Shown here: piece by piece, positions 1-8,664 of the stretch
Position numbering within the stretch: the first letter of the stretch is position 1
How the letters are laid out: each line of letters starts with the position of its first letter
DNA from: JAUVPY01 sp034412795
GTDB lineage: Bacteria > Chloroflexota > Anaerolineae > 4572-78 > NAK82
DNA: 64,000 nucleotides
Direction: 5' to 3'
NCBI GenBank assembly: GCA_034412795.1
Contig: DAOUMD010000099.1
Coordinates: forward strand, 1 to 64,000
Translations under genes and position numbers: made by a program
The notes under the pieces: model-generated
What the model saw: the letters and a program-made list of their open reading frames with translations, nothing else
The model's database searches: none
What the model was told of the DNA's origin: nothing

Positions 1-743
1 AGGCACATGGTGGTGGCCAGGATGAAGGAGGGCCACATCTGGGGGAAGTAGACGCGGGTGAGACGTTGCCAGTAGTTGGTGCCGTCGACGATGGCGGCCT
101 CGATGGTCTCCTCGGGGATGGCCAGCAAGCCCGACAGAAAGATGGCCATGTTGTAGCCGGCGTAGCGCCAGCCGACGAGCAGGGGTAAGACGAAGGCCGT
201 GCCCTCGGCGGAATAGAGGTCAAAGGGTTCCTTGAGCAGCCCCAGCTCCAACAGCAGCAGGTTGGCGGTGCCGGTTTCGCGGGAGAAGAGCATGACGGCC
301 ATGTAGCCCACGGCCAGGCCGGAGACCATGAGCGGCAGGTAGACGATGGTGAAGAAACCACCGCGGAAGCCGACCTCGTACATCAAGAGAGCCAGGCTGA
401 GACCGAAGATGTAGACGGTGGTGTAGTTGAGGACGACGAAGACGATGGTGCGTCTCAGGGCGGGCAGGTAATCACGCTGGACGCTGGGATCGGTGAAGAG
501 CGCGGTGAAGTTGCGCAGGCCGACGGGATTGATCTTGGGGTCGTTGAACTGGGCCATGTCGGTGAACAGGATGGGGATGGCCACGAAGAAAGGGACGATG
601 GTCAGGAAGATGAAGATGCCCAGTTGGGGCAGGATGAAGGCCCAGTCCTCGAGGATGCGTCGACGCTCCAGTTTACCCAATTTTCTCTGCTCTGAACGCC
701 CGACCATCGGATCATCCAGGGCTCCAGCAGGTGCAGCTTGCAT
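1..743 (-). CDS. Sugar ABC transporter permease (MalF/UgpA type), 3' end cut by window edge
   Basis: Inner-membrane permease of a carbohydrate ABC importer. Translation begins MQAAPAGALDDPMVG at 743 and runs off the window at base 1. The first transmembrane segment follows at about residues 35-60. Near the window edge lies the cytoplasmic EAA loop that contacts the ATPase (visible stretch EAAIVDGTNYWQRLTRVYFP), a hallmark of binding-protein-dependent permeases. The gene is on the same strand as, and 246 bases downstream of, the sugar-binding lipoprotein at 990-2462, so it belongs to the same transport operon. The second permease and the ATPase are presumably further left. The substrate cannot be read from the sequence. 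The start is chosen because the hydrophilic N-terminus and first TM segment follow it directly; the ribosome site is weak. Confidence 0.85.
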   Translation of the reverse strand, partial: MQAAPAGALDDPMVGRSEQRKLGKLERRRILEDWAFILPQLGIFIFLTIVPFFVAIPILFTDMAQFNDPKINPVGLRNFTALFTDPSVQRDYLPALRRTIVFVVLNYTTVYIFGLSLALLMYEVGFRGGFFTIVYLPLMVSGLAVGYMAVMLFSRETGTANLLLLELGLLKEPFDLYSAEGTAFVLPLLVGWRYAGYNMAIFLSGLLAIPEETIEAAIVDGTNYWQRLTRVYFPQMWPSFILATTMC

Positions 744-790
744 ACTAATACCCCTTCAGGGAAAGATTTGGGGAAAGGTAAAGTCAGTTC

Positions 791-833
791 TGATTTAGGG
801 CGGCCCACCCCAAATATGGGCCGCCCTAAATCA
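791..833. promoter_or_regulatory. Strong intergenic stem-loop between binding-protein and permease genes
   Basis: Two perfect 17-base arms (791-807 and 817-833) enclose a 9-base loop. It lies in the 246-base gap between the lipoprotein gene and the permease. No T-run follows on the minus strand, so it is more like an RNA-stabilising or attenuating hairpin than a full terminator. Such hairpins after binding-protein genes often lower expression of the downstream permease, as in malE-malF; that role is inferred here. Confidence 0.6.
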
Positions 834-849
834 GATCGGAGAGCATGCG

Positions 850-993
850 CTAGTACATCTCGGCGTAAACAGGTGCATAGTTATTTGCTCCCCAGGGATT
901 GGCAAATCCCGGCCTTTTGCGCCTAAATCGGGGATTTGGCAATCCCCTCAGAGCAAAACTAGCTATAGACCCATTTACGCCTCCGTGTACTAG
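850..993. repeat. 144-bp imperfect palindromic MITE-like element overlapping the lipoprotein stop codon
   Basis: The ends are inverted copies (CTAGTACA...TGTACTAG) and the arms stay similar for about 60 bases, including GGCGTAAA and a GATTGGCAAATCCC core. The right end contains the TAG stop codon of the binding-protein gene (990-992). The interior core, GGATTTGGCAAT followed by CCC and GAGCA, recurs in the element at 47246-47366, so the two look related. No target duplication was found at the flanks. Confidence 0.6.
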
Positions 994-2462
994 GTAGGCA
1001 AACCTTCGTAACTCTCTTCCCAGTTTTTCTGGGCCATATCCAGGACATCCTGGACTGTGATCTTGCCGGTGAGCAAGTCCGCCCAGTAGGCATTGTTGCC
1101 GTTGCTCTCCCAGTCCCAGACGCCCTTAGAGCCCTTCTTGCGGTACGGGGCAGCCATCGCTGCACCGGTCAAGCTCTCCTCGAACTGAGCGCCCTCCCAC
1201 TTGCCGCCAGGCCTCCCGATTTCCTTCAAAACTTTCTGAAACTGCGGACCCTTAAGGTCAAGCGGCTCGTCGAGCCGGTACAGCGGCCAGCGACCTTCGG
1301 CCTGAGCCCTCATCGGTACACACTCGGGGCTGAAGAACCAGTTCCAGGCAGTGAGAACCTGCTCCCACTCGGGCAGTTCCTCCACGCCTGCCCGAATGAA
1401 GTACTGGGCGTCAATCTGCGGTGCAAGGGCGCCCTGCATCCAGGTCTCCTGTCCCTCCGCGGGCGGAGTGGCAGGCAGCCCCCTCTGGTCGAACTCGGAA
1501 CCAGCAGCCAGGGCCTTGTCCCACACCCACGGTCCGTGCAGCATCATAACCGACTTCCCGGCGATGTAGCTGGCCTCCATATCGCCCTCCCACAGCCGGG
1601 TCCACATGCTCTCTGGGATCCATCCCTTATCATTGGCCGTCTTGAAGAACTCGAAGTAGTGACGGAAGGGTGAATCAGGATCGTTGAATTTGCGCTCGCC
1701 CAGATAGCACTCCACCTGTCGCTCTCGCTGTGCATCAGGGAAGGCCAGCGGTATGGTGTCGGCATAGAAGAGACCAAAGACCCAGTTATGCCATCCCTGG
1801 TTCCAGAAGTAGTCCACTTCGGGTTCTGAGTTGGCCCATCTCGTGCCCTCGTCCATCCATTTCAGCAAGTCATCCCAGGACTTGACGTCCTCGTGCGGAT
1901 CGAGACCGGCCTTGTCCATCAGGTCGCCGTTGTACTGCCACGTAGCGACGAACCCCTGATAAATGTCCAGCGTGCGGGGGCCAGGCAGGCCGTACAGATC
2001 AGCCCAGGCGTTCTTGACGTCGTACGTCCAGCGATCCCACCATGGAAAGTCAATCTCACTGAGGTTGAGGAACATCTGGTAGTTGTCCTTGGTGGCGTAG
2101 ATGTACATCTCCTCAGTGTTCTCCATGTGCGGAAGATACCCACCCGCCACCTTTGCTTCGTGAGCGGCAGATGTGTCCTCGTTAATGGAGAATAGGTTGA
2201 TTTTTATCCCCGGGTTCTCGGCCTCAAATACGTTCCAGATTTCCCGGTACGCCCCTTCGTACTCGGAAACGGGGGACATTATTTCCAATGTCACCTCCTC
2301 GACTGGCGGCGCGGCAGCCGGCGCTTCCGTGGCGACCGGTGCTTCGGTAGCTGCTGGCGGAGCCTCAGTAGCCGGCGCCACACACTGAGCAGCCACTAAG
2401 CCCGCCGTAGTCAAGGCACTAACGCGTAGAAAATCCCGCCGACTGATTTTTTTGTCGTTCAT
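990..2462 (-). CDS. Extracellular sugar-binding lipoprotein of an ABC importer
   Basis: Periplasmic or surface-anchored solute-binding protein (family 1, MalE/UgpB-like), about 490 residues. The N-terminus carries a twin-arginine motif (SRRDFL, residues 7-12), a hydrophobic stretch and a lipobox-like VAAQC with Cys27, followed by an Ala/Pro/Thr-rich linker and the binding domain. Gln before the Cys is atypical for a lipobox. A longer open frame exists upstream, but the start at 2462 is preferred because GAGGAGG lies just before it and the signal sequence begins here. It precedes the permease at 1-743 and follows the E2 gene by 97 bases, placing uptake and catabolism in one transcription direction. 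Its stop codon lies within the palindromic element 850-993. The ligand is unknown; the kinase and aldolase in the operon suggest a sugar or polyol. Confidence 0.88.
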   Translation of the reverse strand: MNDKKISRRDFLRVSALTTAGLVAAQCVAPATEAPPAATEAPVATEAPAAAPPVEEVTLEIMSPVSEYEGAYREIWNVFEAENPGIKINLFSINEDTSAAHEAKVAGGYLPHMENTEEMYIYATKDNYQMFLNLSEIDFPWWDRWTYDVKNAWADLYGLPGPRTLDIYQGFVATWQYNGDLMDKAGLDPHEDVKSWDDLLKWMDEGTRWANSEPEVDYFWNQGWHNWVFGLFYADTIPLAFPDAQRERQVECYLGERKFNDPDSPFRHYFEFFKTANDKGWIPESMWTRLWEGDMEASYIAGKSVMMLHGPWVWDKALAAGSEFDQRGLPATPPAEGQETWMQGALAPQIDAQYFIRAGVEELPEWEQVLTAWNWFFSPECVPMRAQAEGRWPLYRLDEPLDLKGPQFQKVLKEIGRPGGKWEGAQFEESLTGAAMAAPYRKKGSKGVWDWESNGNNAYWADLLTGKITVQDVLDMAQKNWEESYEGLPT

Positions 2463-2559
2463 CTTGCCCTCCTCTAAAAAGGCATTGCTACGGGTTGACC
2501 AACACAATGTCTGCTCCGCCACTCATTTTTGACTCGATAATGCCCCACCTCCTTCTATT

Positions 2560-3903
2560 CTAATCGAAGGGCTCATCCCACATCAGAATGAACCCAGCTT
2601 CCAGTGTGGCTTTTAGTTCTTGGAGAAATTGCGCCACCTCGGTACCATCCGTCACCCGGTGGTCGGCCGAAACGGTCGCTGTGAGGAGTTGAGCGGGTAC
2701 GATGCGATCGCCAACGTCGAAGACCGGCACGCGCCGCACCATGCCGGCAGTGAGGATGACTGCCTGCGGCGGGTTTACGATAGCCTCGAAGTGCTTGACT
2801 CCGAACATACCCAGGTTACTTACAGTGAAAGTGCCTCCCTCCAGATCTTCCGCTCGTAGGCGCCCCGCTCGAGCACGTTCGACCACCTCCTTTGCCGCAG
2901 CAGCTATCTCGACCAACGAAAGGCTCTCAACGTTATGGATGATGGGCGTGATCAGTCCCTCATCCAGGGCCACCGCCACGGCGAGGTTAACGTGAGGGTG
3001 TACGTGAAGCTCCTCGCCGGCAAAGGTCGCATTTAGGTTAGGATATTGGGTCAACGCCAGGGCGGTAGCCTTGAGAATCAGGTCATTGATCGAGACTTGC
3101 TGCCCCCGGGCTTTGAGCCAGTCACGCAGTGCCAGAGCCTGGCCCATCTCAATATCCATCGAGACATAGAAATGCGGCGCAGTCGTCTTGCTCTCCGTCA
3201 TACGGCGCGCAGTGGTCTGCTTAATCTTCGAGAGGGAGACGCGTTTAAGTCCTTCGGCCTTCGGTCTTGGAACGTCTCCGCGCTGAACCTCAAGCCAGGC
3301 TTCGACATCCGATTTGCCAATCCGCCCGCCGGGGCCAGTCCCTTTCACCTGGGTCAAGTCAACGCCGTGTTCCTCGGCCAGGCGTTTGGCGACCGGCGAA
3401 GCATTCACACGAGCCGGCCGCTCAGCCTTAATTTGATCCAGGTACCGCTCCACATCTGCCTTGCCAATGCGCCCACCCGGTCCGGTCCCCTTCACCTGGG
3501 TCAAGTCGATGCCATGTTCGTCCGCCAGGCGTCTGGCGACCGGCGAGGCATTAACGCGTTTGCCACGGCGAGTAGGCTTCCCCTCCTCTACTATTGCAGG
3601 TGGGGCAAGGGTCTCAGCCGGCTTGGCTGGTGTAGGTATCGAAGACGTGGCTTCGGGTTCGGGCCGTCCGTCATCTATGTACGCGATCACCGTGCCGGTA
3701 GGCACGAGTTCACCCTCCGGCACGACGATCTCAACCAGTGTTCCGGTCACGAAGGCTTCCATCTCGACGACCGCCTTGTCGGTCTCGATCTCAGCGATCG
3801 CCTCCCCGCGTTTCACCTCCGCACCAATCTCTTTGAGCCAGTGTAGCACGCGACCTTCATCCATACTTTGCCCCATGCGAGGCATCGTGACTTCCTTGCG
3901 CAT
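2560..3903 (-). CDS. Dihydrolipoamide acyltransferase (E2) with two tandem E3-binding domains
   Basis: Core of a 2-oxoacid/acetoin dehydrogenase complex; it moves an acyl group from E1 to CoA by a swinging lipoyl arm. The 447-residue protein has one lipoyl domain (about 2-77, lipoylated Lys43 in ETDKA), two successive peripheral-subunit-binding domains (about 117-155 and 166-205) and the trimer-forming catalytic domain (215-447) with active-site DHRVTDG near the C-terminus. The two subunit-binding domains are nearly identical (both contain LTQVKGTGPGGRIGK), which points to recent internal duplication; the usual E2 has one. The start is the ATG at 3903, overlapping the E1beta stop as TAATG with GGAGG before it; an upstream open stretch lacks lipoyl homology. 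The alpha-ketoacid substrate is not determined. No E3 gene is in view. Confidence 0.92.
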   Translation of the reverse strand: MRKEVTMPRMGQSMDEGRVLHWLKEIGAEVKRGEAIAEIETDKAVVEMEAFVTGTLVEIVVPEGELVPTGTVIAYIDDGRPEPEATSSIPTPAKPAETLAPPAIVEEGKPTRRGKRVNASPVARRLADEHGIDLTQVKGTGPGGRIGKADVERYLDQIKAERPARVNASPVAKRLAEEHGVDLTQVKGTGPGGRIGKSDVEAWLEVQRGDVPRPKAEGLKRVSLSKIKQTTARRMTESKTTAPHFYVSMDIEMGQALALRDWLKARGQQVSINDLILKATALALTQYPNLNATFAGEELHVHPHVNLAVAVALDEGLITPIIHNVESLSLVEIAAAAKEVVERARAGRLRAEDLEGGTFTVSNLGMFGVKHFEAIVNPPQAVILTAGMVRRVPVFDVGDRIVPAQLLTATVSADHRVTDGTEVAQFLQELKATLEAGFILMWDEPFD

Positions 3904-4895
3904 TACGCCTCCTTGCCCAAGGTCACCTTGGCTGCCCGGACGATATCGACGACGGAGGGAAGCACGTAGTTTTCCAGGTCGGGCTGGAACGGCAAGGGGA
4001 CGTTCAGGCAACAGACGCGTTCGATTGGCGCGTCGAGATCGCTGAATCCTTTCTTCTGTACCAGTGCAGCGATCTCCGCTGCCCAGCCGCAGCGCTCCGC
4101 CCCCTCGTTGACGACGACCAGTCGGTTGGTCTTGTGCACCGATTCCAGGATGGTGGCTTCGTCGAGCGGGACAAGCGTGCGCGGGTCAATTACTTCGGCC
4201 GAAATACCCTCTTTCTCCAGTTCGGTAGCAGCCTCAAGAGCGAATAGCACCATGCGCGAATTGGCGACGATGGTCACATCATCGCCCTTACGCTTAACGT
4301 CGGCCACGCCAAAGGGGATGGTGTACTCCTCGTCAGGCACCAACCCCTTGGTCAAGTAGAGCAGCTTGTGCTCGATAAAGAGAACCGGATCGTCCAGTCG
4401 AATGGCCGTTTTGAGCAACCCCTTGGCGTCGTAGGGGGTTGAGGGCATAACAATGAACAAACCCGGCACGTGGCAAAACCACGCTTCCAGGCTATTGCCG
4501 TGCTGGGCAGCGGACGAGCGCCCGCCGCCGCCCTGAGCGCGGATGACCAGCGGCACTTTCCCCTGACCGCCCGACATATAGCGGACTTTGGCCACCTGGT
4601 TGACCACTGCGTCCATCGAACGCATGACGAAGTCGATATACATCAGCTCGGCCACCGGGCGTAGCCCGGTCAGGGCACAACCCAATGCGGCACCTATATA
4701 CGAGTCCTCAGCGATGGGCGTGTTGAGCACACGCTCTTTGCCGAACTCGTTCGACAGGCCTTCGGTGGCCTTGTAGCAGCCTCCCGTCGGGTCGCGTAAG
4801 TCTTCTCCAATCAAAAATACGGTGGGGTCGCGTAACATCTCCTCGCGCTGCGCGTCGCGAATGGCTTCACGGTACATAATCTCACGCGTGCTCAT
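3903..4895 (-). CDS. 2-oxoacid/acetoin dehydrogenase E1 component, beta subunit
   Basis: Transketolase-like beta subunit that completes the thiamine-diphosphate site with E1alpha. It has 330 residues, the usual length for PdhB/AcoB/BkdB. Visible signatures include MREAIRDAQREEM-type N-terminal helix (YREAIRDAQREEM), GEDLRDPTGGCYKATEGL, the central AQGGGGRSSAAQHGNS segment and the C-terminal domain DPRTLVPLDEATI. The ATG at 4895 overlaps the E1alpha stop (ATGA), and its own stop overlaps the E2 start, so the three subunits are translationally coupled. Sequence alone does not separate pyruvate, branched-chain or acetoin specificity; the neighbouring sugar kinase and aldolase argue against simple central-metabolism PDH. 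Confidence 0.92.
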   Translation of the reverse strand: MSTREIMYREAIRDAQREEMLRDPTVFLIGEDLRDPTGGCYKATEGLSNEFGKERVLNTPIAEDSYIGAALGCALTGLRPVAELMYIDFVMRSMDAVVNQVAKVRYMSGGQGKVPLVIRAQGGGGRSSAAQHGNSLEAWFCHVPGLFIVMPSTPYDAKGLLKTAIRLDDPVLFIEHKLLYLTKGLVPDEEYTIPFGVADVKRKGDDVTIVANSRMVLFALEAATELEKEGISAEVIDPRTLVPLDEATILESVHKTNRLVVVNEGAERCGWAAEIAALVQKKGFSDLDAPIERVCCLNVPLPFQPDLENYVLPSVVDIVRAAKVTLGKEA

Positions 4896-5914
4896 GGGCG
4901 TACTCCTTGGATTGCCCGCGCACCAAGGTCTGGATCCACGTATAGGTCCTCGAGCGCAGTGCTAATTTCAGGTTTGGGATCAGATTCGGCCTTAACCACG
5001 GCTGCTGCCAATCGCTTTTCCTCCTCGGCCTCAATCACATCCAGGTCTGCCTCGCTGGCTGCACTCCGTTCGATGAGCAGATTTCTGAGGCGTGCGATCG
5101 GATCTTTGGCTTTCCAGGCCTCGACCTCTTCTTTGGGCCGCCACGTGCCGGGATCACCGATGTTGTGTCCGTACCAGCGATAGGTTTCGCTTTCGATAAA
5201 GCTCGGACCTTCCCCTGCCCGCGCGCGTGTCGCCGCTGTCTTTACCGCCTCGTAGACGGCCAGGACGTCGTTGCCATCAACCCGCGCACCCGAAACGCCA
5301 TAACCTTTTGCCCATTCGACGACATCGGGTATCCCCTGATGATCGGCCATGGGCGTCGATTCGGCATACCGGTTGTTTTGACGCAGGAAAATAACCGGCA
5401 GATTCCACAATGCCGCCATATTCAGGCACTCGTGGGTGGGACCGGATGCCAAGGCTCCATCGCCAAAGAAACAGAGCGCGACCTGATCGGTGCCCCGTTT
5501 CTTGGCCGAGAGCGCGGCACCGGTGGCGATCGGAGCACCTGCGGCCACAATGCCGTTGGCTCCCAAAATATTCTGGCTGAAATCGGCGATGTGCATCGAG
5601 CCACCCTTGGCCCGGCAGGTTCCGGTGACCTTGCCGAACAACTCGGCCATGGCTGCTTCCACCGACACCCCCTTGGCAATGGTGTCGCCGTGTCCGCGAT
5701 GGGTGCTGGTCATGTAGTCATCGGGGCGCAGAGCCATACAAGCACCAACCGCCGTTGCCTCTTGTCCAATCGAGATGTGCATAAAGCCCGGCAGTTTGCC
5801 GGCGGTGTACAGCTCGAACGCCATTCTCTCAAAGTGACGTATGCGCACCATCTTGCGGAACATATCTAGCCAGAGCACCTTTGTTTCCGCGTCAGGTTGT
5901 TTTGCTGGTGTCAT
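4892..5914 (-). CDS. 2-oxoacid/acetoin dehydrogenase E1 component, alpha subunit
   Basis: Thiamine-diphosphate-binding decarboxylase subunit, 340 residues. The ThDP motif is clear: GDGALASGPTHE followed by CLNMAALWNLPVIF and the NN pair that closes the GDG-(X)n-NN signature. GGSMHIAD and the phosphorylation-loop-like region YRWYGHNIGDPG are also typical. The start at 5914 (MTPAKQPD) is chosen over an ATG ten codons upstream because GAGGAGAAAGG precedes it. Its stop overlaps the E1beta start. The gene follows the epimerase at 6061, but a 120-bp mobile element (5944-6063) now separates them; before insertion the spacing would have been only about 16 bases. AcoA, PdhA and BkdA remain equally possible. 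Confidence 0.92.
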   Translation of the reverse strand: MTPAKQPDAETKVLWLDMFRKMVRIRHFERMAFELYTAGKLPGFMHISIGQEATAVGACMALRPDDYMTSTHRGHGDTIAKGVSVEAAMAELFGKVTGTCRAKGGSMHIADFSQNILGANGIVAAGAPIATGAALSAKKRGTDQVALCFFGDGALASGPTHECLNMAALWNLPVIFLRQNNRYAESTPMADHQGIPDVVEWAKGYGVSGARVDGNDVLAVYEAVKTAATRARAGEGPSFIESETYRWYGHNIGDPGTWRPKEEVEAWKAKDPIARLRNLLIERSAASEADLDVIEAEEEKRLAAAVVKAESDPKPEISTALEDLYVDPDLGARAIQGVRP

Positions 5915-5943
5915 AACCTTTCTCCTCTTACCCCTTGCTCTCA

Positions 5944-6063
5944 TAACTACTCAGACCAGTCGCTGATCGTTACGGTTATTCAACCATAATGGGTATTTGC
6001 GGATATACATCCGCCGATTATGAGTTGCAGATACATATCTGCAACCATCAGGCTGAGTAGTTA
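5944..6063. mobile_element. 120-bp MITE-like element, copy 1, with exact 10-bp target duplication
   Basis: Terminal inverted repeats TAACTACTCAG/CTGAGTAGTTA bound a set of internal hairpins (for example GTTGCAGATACATATCTGCA). The 10-base flanks CTTGCTCTCA at 5934-5943 and 6064-6073 are identical, the mark of an insertion. The right terminal repeat supplies the TAA stop of the epimerase gene. A copy in opposite orientation lies at 61451-61552 and matches at about 100 of 102 bases. No coding sequence; mobilisation in trans is inferred. Confidence 0.85.
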
Positions 6064-7050
6064 CTTGCTCTCAAGGTAACGCTGATAAGTCTGTATGTAA
6101 TCCGCGATGCCATCGCGGATATTTGCAAAGCGAGGCTGGAATCCGAGCTGCTCCTGTGCGTTCTTGATACTAAGGACACCCCGGTAGCGAATCTCAATGA
6201 GATCTTGCTCCGACAGGCCGGATCCAATCTTTATGTCCGCACTCGGTATGATTTCTTTGACGACTTCAGCCACCTCGCCAGCCGTCACCAGGGGCTGTCC
6301 AGTCGCGGCATAGAAGACTCGATCCTCGACTTCCTCCGGTGGGACATCTACTGCCCTGACCGCGAGTTGGGCCACATCGTCAACGTGCGTGTAGTCCCGA
6401 GGGAATTCCCGCCCCGTTTCAAAGCGCGTTGGCAGACCCCTTACCGAATTCTCCACCATAGGTTTGATGAAGATCGGAAAACCCTGCCCGAAACCATAAA
6501 CGGCCGAGGGGCGGAGGATGATGAAGTCGAGCCCGAATTCCTCTCGGAAGGCCCAGCAGAAAGCCTCAGACGCCACTTTGCCCGCGCCATAGAAACTTTC
6601 CCCCGGACCTTCGGTCGCCAGAAGCACCGGGTGATTCACATCCACTGGCTCATACAGCAGACCCGGCAGCACGGCGATACTGGAGAAATAGACGACTCGT
6701 TTCACGCCAAAAAGGCGGGCGGCTTCCAGGATGTTCAGCGTTCCGCCGAGATTGACCTGCATCGCCAAACTGTGCCTCTGGCTGAGCACAGCCAGATCTA
6801 CGATAGCAGCGATGTGAATGATGGTATCGGGTTGATGCTCCTTGACGGCGGCTACGATATTTGATAGTTCATCAACTCCGCCAGGGAAAAACTGGATACG
6901 ATCGGCCACCGATCCAAACCACCACTCGGCTGTGGGCCCAGGCGGTCGGACATCAAAGTTGATGACGGTATCCCCCCGTTCAACCAGGCGTCGCAGCAAA
7001 TAGGTGCCAATGAACCCAGACCCTCCAGTTACGAGTACTGTATGACTCAT
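6061..7050 (-). CDS. NAD-dependent epimerase/dehydratase (extended SDR)
   Basis: Nucleotide-sugar or sugar-modifying oxidoreductase of the extended short-chain dehydrogenase family, 329 residues. The Rossmann motif GGSGFIG is at residues 9-15, a D-x-R for NAD follows (FDVRPPGP), and the catalytic pair is YGAGK (Tyr and Lys four apart) with an upstream Ser. The substrate is unclear: in this operon it may oxidise or epimerise the free sugar rather than a nucleotide sugar. The ATG at 7050 overlaps the stop of the FGGY kinase (ATGA). The C-terminus LESK is followed directly by a TAA that belongs to the inserted element 5944-6063; the reconstructed ancestral end is LESKG followed by TAA. Confidence 0.85.
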   Translation of the reverse strand: MSHTVLVTGGSGFIGTYLLRRLVERGDTVINFDVRPPGPTAEWWFGSVADRIQFFPGGVDELSNIVAAVKEHQPDTIIHIAAIVDLAVLSQRHSLAMQVNLGGTLNILEAARLFGVKRVVYFSSIAVLPGLLYEPVDVNHPVLLATEGPGESFYGAGKVASEAFCWAFREEFGLDFIILRPSAVYGFGQGFPIFIKPMVENSVRGLPTRFETGREFPRDYTHVDDVAQLAVRAVDVPPEEVEDRVFYAATGQPLVTAGEVAEVVKEIIPSADIKIGSGLSEQDLIEIRYRGVLSIKNAQEQLGFQPRFANIRDGIADYIQTYQRYLESK

Positions 7051-8570
7051 ACTGCCGTCTCCTTTTCAAACAGCGGGCACAGGCTGTCGTATAACTCGAC
7101 ATAGCGCTCATAGGCAACTGCGTAGGCCGCAGCATTGTCGGGGTTGGGTTCGAATCTGTCCTTGATCGCAACCATCTGCTGACACGCATCTTGCAGACTG
7201 GGGAACAGGCCAATTGCTTTCCCGGCCAGAATGGCTGCGCCCAGGCAGGCTGCCTCGGGAGAATGGGTGGTTACTACAGGCCGGCCGGTCAAATCGGCCT
7301 TGATCTGGTTCCAGAGAGGGCTCCTGGACCCTCCGCCCAGGCAGCGGATCTCCTCGATGCGAATGCCCAACTCTTCCAGAACGTCGATATTTCTCTTGAC
7401 CGTGCAGGCGATGGCTTCCAAGATGGCCCGGATGAAGTGTGGCTTCTCGTGGCGCAAGGTGAAGCCATAGAAGACTCCCCTGGCCTTCGGGTTAGCGTCG
7501 GGGGCCATGGCGCCCTGTAAATGGGGCAACATTGTCAGTCCTTCCGAGCCGGGAGCAACTTGGCCGGCCTGCTCCGTCAAGATGTCATACGCATCTTTAC
7601 CCTTGGTCGAGGCCTCGACAAGCTCTTCCTGGCAGAACTTGTCGCGATGCCAGCGCAGGACCATGCCCCCTGTAGTGAAGGTGTGCTCCATATAGGTGTC
7701 CGGGATACCATGATAGTGGCAGGGCATCCTGCTCAAAGGATCAAAAGTGGGGCTATCCACGGTCGCACAGATGGCAAGAGCCGCCCCGGTGTTCTCGGAG
7801 AAAACGCCGGGCACAATGTTGCCAACACCTATCGCTCCTGCCGCCTGATCCAAGGCCCCGGTGCACACAATAGTCGTTGGACTGAGACCGAGCTCCTGTG
7901 CCACCTGGGGAAGAATCTCACCCACCGGCTCGCCAGATTCCCTGATGCTCGGCAGTTGATCGGGCGAGACACTTAAGAAATGGAGCATGTCATCCCACCA
8001 CGTCTTGGAGGTGATATCCCAGTAGACAGTCGAGCAAAGTAGTGAGCCCTCAGCCACCCAATGTCCCGTCATGCGGTGGATGAAGTAATCCTCAATCAAT
8101 AGATATTTGCCCACCTTCTGAAAAAGCTGGGGCTCATTTCGTTTGATCCACAAGATCTTGGAGGCCGGCCAGGTAGGCACGATACTGACCTGGCCCGTGA
8201 CCTTGTAGGCGTTTGCATCGCCAAATTCTTGACTCAGGGTCTCAGCCTCTTCCTGGGCCCTATTATCCAACCAGACAATGGCATTTCTAAGCGGCTCGCC
8301 GGCATTATCGACCGCAAGCAACGTCTCGCCCTGAGCCGATATCCCGAGTGCGGCGATTTCTTCTGGTTTGGCTTCGGACTTGCCGATGACCTCACTGATA
8401 GCAGACTTGAAAGCCTCCCAATAGGTATCGGCCGCCATCTCCACCACCAGAGCTGAAGGGGTCAATAGCTCATATTCTTTGGTGGCTTGAGCCAATACTT
8501 GCCCGCGCTCATCAAAGAGCACCAGCTTAAGCGCCGTGGTGCCGATGTCCACGCTGAGTATCTTATTCAT
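7047..8570 (-). CDS. FGGY-family carbohydrate kinase (xylulokinase/LsrK-like)
   Basis: Cytoplasmic ATP-dependent sugar kinase, 507 residues, the usual FGGY length. The N-terminal phosphate motif DIGTTALKLVLFD, the catalytic-Asp region GALDQAAGAIGVG and the C-terminal FGGY motif GGGSRSPLWNQIKADLTG are all present. It would phosphorylate the imported ketose, polyol or related compound. An upstream open stretch of 44 codons is rejected because GGAGGAG precedes the ATG at 8570 and homology begins there. It lies between a cupin gene (94-base gap) and the epimerase (4-base overlap). Xylulokinase, rhamnulokinase-like and LsrK (autoinducer-2 kinase) are all in this family; the LsrF-like aldolase nearby makes an Lsr-like substrate worth testing but does not prove it. 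Confidence 0.9.
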   Translation of the reverse strand: MNKILSVDIGTTALKLVLFDERGQVLAQATKEYELLTPSALVVEMAADTYWEAFKSAISEVIGKSEAKPEEIAALGISAQGETLLAVDNAGEPLRNAIVWLDNRAQEEAETLSQEFGDANAYKVTGQVSIVPTWPASKILWIKRNEPQLFQKVGKYLLIEDYFIHRMTGHWVAEGSLLCSTVYWDITSKTWWDDMLHFLSVSPDQLPSIRESGEPVGEILPQVAQELGLSPTTIVCTGALDQAAGAIGVGNIVPGVFSENTGAALAICATVDSPTFDPLSRMPCHYHGIPDTYMEHTFTTGGMVLRWHRDKFCQEELVEASTKGKDAYDILTEQAGQVAPGSEGLTMLPHLQGAMAPDANPKARGVFYGFTLRHEKPHFIRAILEAIACTVKRNIDVLEELGIRIEEIRCLGGGSRSPLWNQIKADLTGRPVVTTHSPEAACLGAAILAGKAIGLFPSLQDACQQMVAIKDRFEPNPDNAAAYAVAYERYVELYDSLCPLFEKETAV

Positions 8571-8664
8571 TGTTATTGTCTCCTCCAGGTGCTTCGTACC
8601 TGCCCAAAATAGTGGCGGGCCAGGCGTGGGCGCCAACCCGGCCGCACCACTATCAGAGGATCCT

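Noticed and set aside
791..833. Rho-independent terminator between lipoprotein and permease genes
   Set aside because: The stem is strong but no T-run follows in the direction of transcription; listed as an attenuating or stabilising hairpin.
3046..3846. 266-codon frame antisense to E2
   Set aside because: It mirrors the duplicated E3-binding region and has no domain of its own.
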